From Micromonospora echinofusca (lineage in GTDB: Bacteria; Actinomycetota; Actinomycetes; Mycobacteriales; Micromonosporaceae), in assembly GCF_900091445.1 (NCBI RefSeq), contig NZ_LT607733.1:1939501-2003500 (forward strand): a stretch of DNA of 64,000 nucleotides, in the 5' to 3' direction. The notes beneath the pieces are model-generated. The model worked only from the letters and a program-made list of their open reading frames with translations, was not told the DNA's origin and did no database searches. The position numbers and the translations under genes are program-made. Below are positions 28,563 to 36,488 of this stretch, piece by piece. Within the stretch, counting starts at the first letter, position 1, and each line of letters starts with the position of its first letter.

Positions 28563-28676
28563 CCCCAGCACCACCCCACAGGCGGGGAACTATCTGGCCG
28601 CCACTGGGGAGAAACCATGGCCGCCAGCGGGGAAAACTACTGGCCGCCTACGGGGAGATCTGATTGGCCGTTGACA

Positions 28677-29675
28677 CCCACCCACCTCAACCACTGCCAC
28701 GACCTCGAACGCGAAGCCGTGAGCTTCTTCGCCGGGCTGTTCCGCGCCCCCGAACGCTGGTGGGGCTGCGTCACCAACAACGCCGCCGACGCCACACTGC
28801 ACGCCCTACACCTGGCACGCATCCGACTCGGCGCGGCAGTCGTCTACCACTCGGCCGCCGCGCACCCCAGCGTGCCGAACGCGGCACGGCTCCTCGGACT
28901 GCACTCCATCGCCATCCAGACGACCGAGACCGGCGAAATGAACTACCACCACCTCACCCACGAACTCGCCCACCACCGCGGCCCCGCGGCGGTCGTCGTG
29001 GCGAGCATCGGCACACCCTGGACCGACGCCGCGGATGACGTCGCAGAGATCCACCGACGCCTGGACCAGTTCGCCATCATCAGACGGCACGTCCACAGCG
29101 ACGCCGCAGGCACCGGCATCCCGCTGGCCCTCACCGACGACCCTCCACCGTTCGACCTGTCCGACGGAGCCGACAGCATCAGCATCAGCGGCAATGGCGT
29201 TCTCGGCCTACCCGTGCCCGCTGGCGTCCTCGTCACTCGCCGCCGACACGCCACAGCCGCACTGACAAGCGCTAACCGCAGCGGCGACCCTGTCGACGCC
29301 CGCAGCGGCCTGGCCACGATCATGCTCTGGCACGTCGTCGCCAGTCTGGGCCGCCAAGGACTCCGCGAACGCGTCCAGTACGGCATCGATCTGGCCGCCT
29401 ACGCCGAACAGCGACTCCACGACATCGGCTGGCCGAACTGGCGCCGCCCAGGCGCACCAGCCGTTGTCCTGCCCACACCGCCACCAGACGTCACCGCTCG
29501 ATGGACCCTGCTGGCCGCCGGCAGAATCAGCCGCATGACCTGCCACCCCGGCATGACCTACCAACACGTCGACGAATTCGTGGCCGACCTCGCGCCGTAC
29601 AGCGTCGACCACCCCCGCACCTACCGACATGCTGCGGCCACCCGCGAGCCTTTTCGCAGCTCAGAGCTATGGTGA
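28677..29675 (+). pseudogene. Truncated PLP-dependent decarboxylase-like gene lacking the PLP lysine
   Basis: The frame is open from an ATG at 28617 inside the IS21 right end, so the decarboxylase part begins at about HLNHCHDLEREAVSFFAGLF; the usual N-terminal lobe is missing. Group II decarboxylase landmarks remain (WGCVTNNAADATLHALHLAR, ASIGTPWTDAADDV, HVHSDAAGTGI). At the cofactor site, where the family has SGHK, the sequence reads ISGNGVLG (about 29181-29203), so the Schiff-base Lys is absent. It is an inactive relic or a repurposed protein; a chimeric product of up to 352 residues is possible. Confidence 0.7.
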
Positions 29676-29679
29676 CCAG

Positions 29680-30009
29680 ATGGTGATCAACCCCGGAACC
29701 CAGCCAGTAGAGAACTCATCAGAGGCTACAGCCGCAGAGAACATCGAGGTCTTCGTGCAGGCACTGCACGAGCGCGGCATCCAGTTGTCCGGCCCCGCGA
29801 CGCGCGACTCGTCAAGCGACCGTGACGGCCGCTACGGCTACCTGCTCCCGACAGCAACGAGCATCCGGATCTTGATGCCCGGCGTCGAACTGACCCGCGT
29901 ACGCGACGACCTGACCGCCTCGGCGCCATGCCTCTTCGTAAACGATCGTCCGTGGTGGTGGTCCGATGCGGTAAAGCAAGCTGCCGGCGCCATCAACGTC
30001 GCCGCCTAA
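29680..30009 (+). CDS. Hypothetical protein, 109 aa
   Basis: ATG at 29680, four bases after the decarboxylase relic stop. The protein has an acidic helical start (ENIEVFVQALHERGIQL), a central RDGRYGYLLPTATSIRI and an aromatic-rich end (NDRPWWWSDAVKQ). It is probably the second gene of the former decarboxylase operon. No family recognised. Confidence 0.5.
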   Translation: MVINPGTQPVENSSEATAAENIEVFVQALHERGIQLSGPATRDSSSDRDGRYGYLLPTATSIRILMPGVELTRVRDDLTASAPCLFVNDRPWWWSDAVKQAAGAINVAA

Positions 30010-30204
30010 GAGGCAGCCCCGCGCCGCAGTTGACGGCACCCCAGCCACTCGGGGCCAGCCGCTCGCATTCTGGGTTGGGAGGATCCGTCACTGGCCTATC
30101 TGCCGCTGGCGTTGTTCTTAGTCGATTTACACTCCTCGTCGTCGGCCCTCCCGCAGGATGAGCGAGGGGGCGGCGATGAGAAACACTCACAGCCCGGGAA
30201 GGCG

Positions 30205-31273
30205 GTGAGCCTCGGGCAACGTCGGGTCGGTGCGACAGACCCGCCTCTACGGCGTCCCGTCGCACCGATGCTCGCCACGCCAGTCGACGCTGTACCCGAG
30301 GGCGCCGACCTAATCCACGAACCCAAGTGGGATGGGTGGAGGTGCATCGCATTCCACGAGGATGACCGCGTCTACCTACAGTCGCGTGCTGGCAGGAACC
30401 TGACCACATACTTTCCGGACATCACCCGGGCCGTCCGAACGCTCCCACCCGGAGTGGTGCTGGACGGCGAGCTGATCGTTTGGGAACGGGGCCGGACAAA
30501 CTTCGCGCTGCTTCAGCGGCGAGTCACCGGCGGTCGCGGTCTACTACGCATGGTCAACGACCACCCCGCCCACTACGTGCTGTTCGACCTGCTAGCCGCC
30601 GCCGACGGTCGGCCGGTCCTAGACCTGCCCCTATCGGACCGGCGGGCACAACTGGAGCGCCTGCTCGGTGGCGCCCCCGCCCAGCTCACGCTGACGCCAC
30701 AGACAACGGACATGGGGCAAGTGTCGGACTGGCTGACCGAATGGACTGTCGCGACCGGCATCGAGGGGGTCGTGACCAAGCGGCTCGGGAGCCGATACCA
30801 GCCGGGACGGCGTTCCGGCTGGTGGAAGTTTCGGAAGCATCTCACTACGGAAGCAATCGTCGCCGGGGTGACCGGCAGCCTCCACAGCCCAGAAACGCTG
30901 CTGCTTGGTCGGTTCGATCGGTGGGGCCGGCTCCGATACACAGGCCGCACTCACCCGCTGCACACCGACCAGCGGCAGGAGCTTGGACTGCTTGTGTCGG
31001 CCGCTGCGGCCTCTGCATCACCGCCGCGCCGCCGTGGTGCATCCGTGGCCGCAGCCGTTGCCGGCATCGTGGTCTGGGCAGCTGGACCGGCCAGAGGCAT
31101 TGCGGTACGTGCAGGTGGTGCCGACAACGGTGGTGGAGATCGAGGCGGACATGGCGTTCGAACACCAGCGATGGAGGCACCGGGTCCGATACGCGCGGGC
31201 CAGGCCAGACATGTCGGTGTACGACGTGCCGCTGCTGCTCGGCGAAGTCGAAGGCTACTTCGGCGGACCATGA
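30205..31273 (+). pseudogene. ATP-dependent DNA ligase, frameshifted (copy 2)
   Basis: From GTG 30205 the frame has the ligase motifs: HEPKWDGWR (adenylation Lys about residue 41), YLQSRAGRNLTTYFPDI, VVLDGELIVW, GIEGVVTKRLGSRYQPG and WWKFRKH, then the OB-domain start LLLGRFDRWGRLRYTGRTHP. After about 30990-31020 the OB domain continues only in another frame (HPWPQPLPASWSGQLDRPEA to MSVYDVPLLLGEVEGYFGGP, stop 31273). Nucleotidyltransferase residues are intact but the C-terminus is displaced. Either a pseudogene or a sequencing indel. An upstream TTG at 30112 is less likely as start. Confidence 0.75.
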
Positions 31274-31560
31274 GCCCTATCGCTGTCCGACCTGTATGCC
31301 ACGACTGACCAGCCGCCTGGGCGGGCAGCTTTATCGCCGGGCAAGTGCGCGCCCTCGTCTGGAACCACCAGCGAAACGACTTTGTGTGCCAGTGCCGTCG
31401 GATCATTCTCGGAGCCGAAGAGATTCGCTAACCGCCGGTGCTGCGTCGAACGCTTACCGTGTCTCCGAGACGCCACCCCTAGCTGTCACTGATTCGTCTG
31501 AGCAGTCAGCCGCCCACTGGCCGACTCCCCTTGGGACCGCACTACCCGCAAGGAGCCCAC
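31274..31560. other. No supported gene
   Basis: A 287-bp gap after the ligase. Short frames exist but none has start signals. A GGAG site at its right end serves the next gene. Confidence 0.5.
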
Positions 31561-32133
31561 GTGACTGGACGCATCCCCGCCGACGAGCAGCTGCCAGGCT
31601 GCTGCACCCACCACGGACTCTTCTACCCCGGCCGCGACAGACGCTGCCGCAGGCACGCCACCCCTAAGCAGCGTGCTCTCGTTACAGAACTCGACGCACG
31701 TGCCAACCACTTGGGTGTTCTCAACGGCGGCGAATGGCCGTACGGACCCAACATTGACGTCGAAGCCCGAGCCCGACTACTTGACTGGGCCGACGGGTAC
31801 GGGCTGCGGTTAGCGAAAACTTCCTGCCAGAACCTGCACTGGCTAGCCAGAGGCCGGTGCGGGGTGCGGCTATGCAACCGGCTCGGCAGATGGATGGACC
31901 ACGTGACCCGCTGGAATCGGGGCGGAGAGCCAGCGCTCATCCTCGCTCAGCCATACGGGCTGTCTGGTGAAGACGTGGCTGAAGTGGGTCAGCTGGCCGC
32001 AGACGAAGGGCTGCATGTGTCGGTGGACGCGCGAGGCTGGTACGGGTGGGGAACGGTGGCGGTTGAGGTGTGGGACGCCGACGCCTACGAAACCATGATC
32101 CGCAGTCCGAGGCGAATCGTGACGACCAACTAG
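31561..32133 (+). CDS. Hypothetical protein, 190 aa
   Basis: GTG at 31561 follows AAGGAG by six bases. The protein has a Cys/His-rich start (GCCTHHGLFYPGRDRRCRRH), then an alpha/beta body ending WYGWGTVAVEVWDADAY. The Cys/His spacing hints at metal binding but no known motif is complete. No close neighbour in the same direction. Confidence 0.6.
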   Translation: MTGRIPADEQLPGCCTHHGLFYPGRDRRCRRHATPKQRALVTELDARANHLGVLNGGEWPYGPNIDVEARARLLDWADGYGLRLAKTSCQNLHWLARGRCGVRLCNRLGRWMDHVTRWNRGGEPALILAQPYGLSGEDVAEVGQLAADEGLHVSVDARGWYGWGTVAVEVWDADAYETMIRSPRRIVTTN

Positions 32134-32192
32134 TTCCGAACCAACGTTCCGCAGTGGGGGTGGCCAACAAGGCACCCCCACCGCGCGCAGTT

Positions 32193-32813
32193 TCAGGCGA
32201 CCGTCACCCCGCCGTCCTCGTAGGCACTGCGCCGCGGCTGCTCGATCTCCAGCAGCTCAACCCACGACTGGTCACCCAAGCCGACCTCGATCCGCAACCG
32301 CATCGGGGCGCCCTTGTAGTCTTCCCGCCACGCCGCACCACCACCGCTGTACCAGTGCGGCGCCAAGACCCGGTCGATGGCAAACAGCCACGTGTCAGTG
32401 ACTGCCTTTCCGCCCTGCTCCGCGCTGCGATGGTCTTCGCTGCCGCCCTCAATGCCAGGACGAAACCAGAACGGGCCCCACACCTGCCGCTGCTGCGCCT
32501 CCAACGTGACGCCACTGCCCGTACGAGGCGGCGGCCGTTCCTTGTCGTCGCGGACCGTCACACGGATCCAGTCGTACCGTTCCACCTCCCGCGGCCCAAC
32601 CAGCTTGACTGCCAGCACACCTGAGTCAGGTCCGTGCCGCAGGTCGATGGCCACCGCCAGGTCGGGCCGCATCTCCCGATGCCTTCTGGTTGCCTCTGCT
32701 GCGGCCTGGTCTCGTCGGGTGCCGGCGGAGGTGCGCCACGCCAGCGTGGCGATCACCGCACCCACTACACCGATGGGCACCCCCACCAGGCCGGCGGTCT
32801 CAGTGAGGTTCAC
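32193..32813 (-). CDS. Single-pass membrane protein, third gene of operon
   Basis: A 206-residue protein: N-terminal TM helix (residues 5-26, GVPIGVVGAVIATLAW), a short charged coiled coil, then a beta-rich cytosolic or exported domain. The GTG start at 32813 overlaps the previous stop (GTGA). The plan matches the 33248-33910 protein, suggesting the two are related partners. Function unknown. Confidence 0.6.
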   Translation of the reverse strand: MNLTETAGLVGVPIGVVGAVIATLAWRTSAGTRRDQAAAEATRRHREMRPDLAVAIDLRHGPDSGVLAVKLVGPREVERYDWIRVTVRDDKERPPPRTGSGVTLEAQQRQVWGPFWFRPGIEGGSEDHRSAEQGGKAVTDTWLFAIDRVLAPHWYSGGGAAWREDYKGAPMRLRIEVGLGDQSWVELLEIEQPRRSAYEDGGVTVA

Positions 32814-33169
32814 CGCTCACCCGTCCACTGCTTCGCCGTCGGCCGCGACAACGCCGCCACAATTCCCACCGCAAGCGGCACCACCAGCACCGCCACCCCC
32901 GGGTTCGACAGCGACGCCAGACCAAGCAGGGCCGCCAGCAGGTATCCCAAGAAGGGGGCCGGACCCCACCGGCGGTGCAGGCCGACCGCAGTCACCAGAC
33001 ATGCAGCGCCGACAGTTCCGAGGAACACGATCGCAGCGAGACGGTCTGAGCCGTCAGCGGCGACGTTGAGGGCCGAACTGACCACCATCGTCACCCCGAT
33101 GATCCAGTACAGGCCGACGGGTATGAGCACGCTGTTGGGCATGCGCCCGCCGTGTTCGACTTCAGTCAC
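32810..33169 (-). CDS. Small four-helix membrane protein
   Basis: A 119-residue protein with four hydrophobic helices (VLIPVGLYWIIGVTMVV; AAIVFLGTVGAACLVTAVG; FLGYLLAALLGLASL; VAVLVVPLAVGIVAAL). GTG 33169 is chosen; ATG 33142 is equally possible. It overlaps the following gene. Probably a membrane partner in a three-gene unit. Confidence 0.55.
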   Translation of the reverse strand: MTEVEHGGRMPNSVLIPVGLYWIIGVTMVVSSALNVAADGSDRLAAIVFLGTVGAACLVTAVGLHRRWGPAPFLGYLLAALLGLASLSNPGVAVLVVPLAVGIVAALSRPTAKQWTGER

Positions 33170-33247
33170 CGGCGCATGGTCGCCGACAGCACCACCCCGA
33201 ACACTGCTCGTGTCATGTAGTCGACAGCGGCCCAACCAGGCAGGCCT

Positions 33248-33910
33248 CTACCGGCCTCCGAACGGCCGGCGCCGGAACCCCGATGTGGCCGGCTGCTCCG
33301 GCGGCTTATTGACCTGAGAGGAGTACGAACGGTGCCAGGTCCGGCTGCCACCCGCGCCCTCGTGGCACTCGAAGTCGAGACGCACGTTCAGCGGCATCGA
33401 CGCCTTCCATTCCAGCATCAGGACCAGGGTGGAGGCCGCCCCGGGTGCGAAATCCCTGCGTGTGATCGACGTCTGCATGCCGTCCCAGCCGCCGCCGATG
33501 CGGCCCACGAAGCCGCGTACGTCCGGCTGACCAGCGACGCTGATGACGACCGCATCCAAGGGCTTCCCCGACAGGAGTTTGATCGGTATCTCGGCGTACT
33601 GCTCGTCGATGCAGTGCCACAACCCGCCGTCGACCCGGAACTCCGGTCCGTCGGACTCGTCGCGCGCCACCAGTTCGGCCTGGAACTGGCGGCGCGCGAG
33701 CGCGAGCTGCTCTTCGGCTGCCAGCGCCTGACGCTGCGCCGTGGCGGCCGAGTCTCGTGCGGCCTCGGCCTGCACTTCGGCGCTCTTTGCCTGCCGCTTT
33801 GCGCTATCGGCTTGGCTTCTGGCGCTGATTGCCGCCCAGACCGCAACCCCGGCGCTTCCGATGGCGAGGACAGCAGGCCCCCACGTTTCCACGTTGATGT
33901 CGATACCCAC
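33248..33910 (-). CDS. Membrane-anchored coiled-coil protein
   Basis: About 220 residues from GTG 33910. One TM helix (GPAVLAIGSAGVAVWAAISA) is followed by a long Ala/Gln/Lys coiled coil (about 28-85) and a C-terminal beta domain (AEIPIKLLSGKPLDAVVISV). The ORF continues upstream, but that extension overlaps a ligase relic and is not credible. First gene of a three-gene minus operon. Confidence 0.55.
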   Translation of the reverse strand: MGIDINVETWGPAVLAIGSAGVAVWAAISARSQADSAKRQAKSAEVQAEAARDSAATAQRQALAAEEQLALARRQFQAELVARDESDGPEFRVDGGLWHCIDEQYAEIPIKLLSGKPLDAVVISVAGQPDVRGFVGRIGGGWDGMQTSITRRDFAPGAASTLVLMLEWKASMPLNVRLDFECHEGAGGSRTWHRSYSSQVNKPPEQPATSGFRRRPFGGR

Positions 33911-34002
33911 GGACCGCCTCCACCGCTGCGTCGCTCGGCCGTGCAGGGTACGCGACCGCGCCAAGTCGCGCTGGCCGCGCTCTGCCGTCCGCACAACGGC
34001 CG

Positions 34003-34092
34003 TTGTCGCCGAGCAGCAGCACGTCCTGGACCGATAGGTCAAGCCGTGGGCGTAGGTACCGGACCGGTGCCGCCACCGGGTTATGTTCGCAG
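34003..34092 (-). pseudogene. C-terminal relic of ATP-dependent DNA ligase (copy 3)
   Basis: The minus strand reads CEHNPVAAPVRYLRPRLDLS and on to VQDVLLLGDN. This matches the extreme C-terminus of the other two copies (EHxxWRHxVRYxRxRxD(L/M)SVxDVPLLxGE). Only about 30 codons survive. Confidence 0.6.
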
Positions 34093-34312
34093 GTGGAGTC
34101 GACGTCAGTGCCTGTGACGACAGCCGGCGCGACCGAGTACCTGGCCGACGCGCTTAGGAACGGAACTGCGCCGCTTGCGGTCTGCAGCCAGTTCGTCGAG
34201 CGTCAGCGACTCGACCGGATCGGTAGCATGCTATTCATTCAAAGGTCCTGGCCTGGTCGCTGCTGTGACGGCGCTGACGCCCGAGTTGCGAGACGTCGCT
34301 TAGGCTGGGTTT

Positions 34313-34882
34313 GTGCGGGAAGAAGAGCTGCGCGACCTGGCCCGGCGCAACCGGCGGCTGGTGCGGGCGCTGGGTGTCGTGCGGGACTCCGGCTTGCCGG
34401 ACGCCTGGATCGGCGCGGGCGTTATCCGGGATCTCGTTTGGGGTGAGCGGTATGGCGACGGCTTCGACCCTTCATCGGTGCGGGACGTCGATGTCGTCTT
34501 CCTCGACCCGACAGACCTGAGCCGCGACAACGACGACCGGGCCACCCGAAGGCTGGCGACGACTTGGCCGGAGCCGCCGTGGGAGGCGAAGAACCAGGCC
34601 GCGGTGCACACCTGGTATCCGGCGAAGTTCGGCGGTGGCCCGGTGGCGCCGTTGCGGACCATCGCCGAGGCGGTCGCCACCTGGCCTGAGTAAGCCACCG
34701 CAGTGGCCGTCCAGCTTGACGCGCGCGATCAGATTGTGGTCTGCGCGCCGCACGGCCTCGACGACCTGCTCGACGGAGTGTGGCGGCGCAACCCGAGCCG
34801 GGTCAGCCCGGAAAGATCCCGGCAACGACTCGCCCGCCACCGCCCCGCCGAACGGTGGCCCGGCGTCCACGTCGTGACCTGA
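34313..34882 (+). pseudogene. Nucleotidyltransferase family protein (COG3575-like), frameshifted
   Basis: The first frame (34313-34693) has the family core LPDAWIGAGVIRDLVWG and VRDVDVVFLDP, then PLRTIAEAVATWPE and a stop. The rest of the domain follows at once in another frame: VCAPHGLDDLLDGVWRRNPS and ending AERWPGVHVVT at 34882. One indel near 34690 would restore a protein of about 188 residues. Sequencing error or a recent mutation are both possible. Confidence 0.7.
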
Positions 34883-34889
34883 AACAGGG

Positions 34890-35240
34890 CTAGCGGCCTG
34901 CCTTCGCGTGGTATTCGTCGACGATTTCTTGCGGGATCCGGCCCCGATCGGAGATTTCCTTGCCGGCCTTCTTCGCCCAGGCACGGATCGCCTTGTTCTG
35001 CTCGCGGTCGGCGGTGGCACCTGCCCGGCCGCGGGCGGCCCGTCCGCCGATGACGACGCCACCGCGGCTTACCTTCGTGCCGTGAGCGACGTACGGCGCG
35101 AACCCACCACGCAACTTCTCGGCGTTGGCGCTCGACAGATCGATCTCGTACTGAACACCGTCGAGCGAGAACTTGACGGTCTCGACAGCGTCTCCACCGT
35201 CCAAGTCGTCGACCAGCTTGTGAATAATCTGCTTGGCCAC
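34890..35240 (-). CDS. lsr2: Lsr2-family nucleoid-associated xenogeneic silencer
   Basis: A 116-residue protein starting at GTG 35240 behind AAAAGGA. The N-terminal oligomerisation part has VETVKFSLDGVQYEIDLS. A flexible Gly/Arg/Ala middle leads to the C-terminal DNA-binding domain with NKAIRAWAKKAGKEI and the AT-hook-like DRGRIP. Lsr2 binds AT-rich foreign DNA. An element-borne copy may silence the element's own cargo or interfere with the host protein. Confidence 0.92.
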   Translation of the reverse strand: MAKQIIHKLVDDLDGGDAVETVKFSLDGVQYEIDLSSANAEKLRGGFAPYVAHGTKVSRGGVVIGGRAARGRAGATADREQNKAIRAWAKKAGKEISDRGRIPQEIVDEYHAKAGR

Positions 35241-35433
35241 ACCGCATCCTTTTTAAGAGAGTTGCGCCTACGAATACGGGGTGCAGAGTAGCTTGCGAGA
35301 CGCCTGCTGAGTCAACCGGATGGGGTTGATGGCCAGCATCAGACGCCTCCGGACGTTGAATAGGCAATGCTGCTCGATAGCCTGAGGACCCGTAGGGGTT
35401 GGCGCGATCAGAGGCGCCCTTCGTCCCCCGCTC

Positions 35434-35730
35434 TTACGAAAGATCGGGCTCGGAGCCTGAAGGCTGTCGCGGCGAAGAGGGGATCTGCGCTGGGAGACGA
35501 GGGCTGTGTTCTGCGGGTTGCGTGGTGGCTCGCGGGTGGGGCGTCAGCCTGTCGACAGTATCTTGGAGTTGCTGGACTTTCACGGTGAGTATTTGCATGT
35601 TGTTCAGGAGTTGCTGGGCTAGCGGGGCGGCTGGGTCGCGTGCCTGTTCTGCTTGCTGAAACAGTCTGGTGTAGATGTTCGGGGTGTGGTCGGGTGGTGT
35701 GGTTGTCGGGTAGGATGTTGGTGAGGACAT
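35434..35730 (-). CDS. Small coiled-coil protein downstream of DUF3800-like gene
   Basis: A 98-residue protein from ATG 35730, 17 bp after the DUF3800-like stop. Disordered ends flank a clear coiled coil (YTRLFQQAEQARD, QQLLNNMQILTVKVQQLQDT). Last gene of the relaxase operon. Confidence 0.5.
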   Translation of the reverse strand: MSSPTSYPTTTPPDHTPNIYTRLFQQAEQARDPAAPLAQQLLNNMQILTVKVQQLQDTVDRLTPHPRATTQPAEHSPRLPAQIPSSPRQPSGSEPDLS

Positions 35731-35747
35731 GATCTGGGCGCGTTGGC

Positions 35748-36488
35748 TCAGGTTGTGGGGGTCGCGTTCGCCGGTTGGTGGAGCGGCCCTCTCGCATTTA
35801 TGTGGAGTTCTTTGCCTGTGGTGGCTTCGATGATGGTGGCTGTGTCGGTGATGCGGTCGAACCATTGGGGCTCGTTGGTGCGGATGGCGCGTCCGGCGGA
35901 CCAGGCGATCGCGTCGGCGAGCCAGAGCCCGGGGTGGGTGTGATCTTTGATGTGGACCAGACGCACGCGGTGGCTGATGGCGTGTTGTTCGAGTAGCCGT
36001 CGGTAGGCGCGGACGTCGCTGCGGTCGGTGGCGGGGATGCGGCGGTTCGCGGTGCGTGCTTGTTGCCATTCGCGGTCGCTGGCGCGGCTTTCGAGATAGA
36101 CGTCGCGCACGCGTTGGGTGTTGAGGTAGCGCAGGAGTTGTTCGAGGCTGACCTGTCGGGCGTACTCGCGTTCGGCGAGTACGCGGTGGATTGAGCGCGT
36201 GCTGTCGTCGGAGGTTTCGGCTGGTCGGGTGTCGAGGGGGATTTGCAGCGAGACGGCGGACCAGCCGGCGTGGCTGGCGGCGACGTCGAGCATGTCTTCG
36301 ATGATGCCGACGTGTCCGCGGTGGTAGAGCTCGGTGGAGTGGTAGGGCTGGCCGCGTGCGGCGGCGCTGGCGGCGGCGAGGGCGGGGGCGACGTCGTCTT
36401 GGTCGATGATGACGGCGGACATGAGGTATGCGCCGGGCCGGCCCTGCGGTTGCCAGTACGACTCGTCGATGAAGGCACTGGGATACAT
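35748..36488 (-). CDS. DUF3800-like protein
   Basis: A 246-residue protein. The N-terminal AFIDESYW matches the DxSG-type start of DUF3800, and LWLADAIAWSAGRA gives the C-terminal acidic motif, consistent with an RNase H-like nuclease fold. The start shares one base with the relaxase stop (TGATG). DUF3800 proteins frequently accompany mobile elements; activity is not established. Confidence 0.65.
   Translation of the reverse strand: MYPSAFIDESYWQPQGRPGAYLMSAVIIDQDDVAPALAAASAAARGQPYHSTELYHRGHVGIIEDMLDVAASHAGWSAVSLQIPLDTRPAETSDDSTRSIHRVLAEREYARQVSLEQLLRYLNTQRVRDVYLESRASDREWQQARTANRRIPATDRSDVRAYRRLLEQHAISHRVRLVHIKDHTHPGLWLADAIAWSAGRAIRTNEPQWFDRITDTATIIEATTGKELHINARGPLHQPANATPTT

Larger units (their letters stand above)
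26141..28676 (+). mobile_element. IS21-family insertion sequence
   Basis: Complete istA and istB flanked by related ends. The left end begins TGTCGGCGGCCAGTGAAAGA; the inverse of the right end begins TGTCAACGGCCAATCAGATC. Each end holds several spaced GGCCA...CCCC motifs (left 26141-26237; right about 28585-28676, where CTGGCCGCC...GGGGA repeats), typical of IS21 multiple terminal repeats. No target duplication is obvious. Its right end is fused to a truncated decarboxylase gene. Confidence 0.8.
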
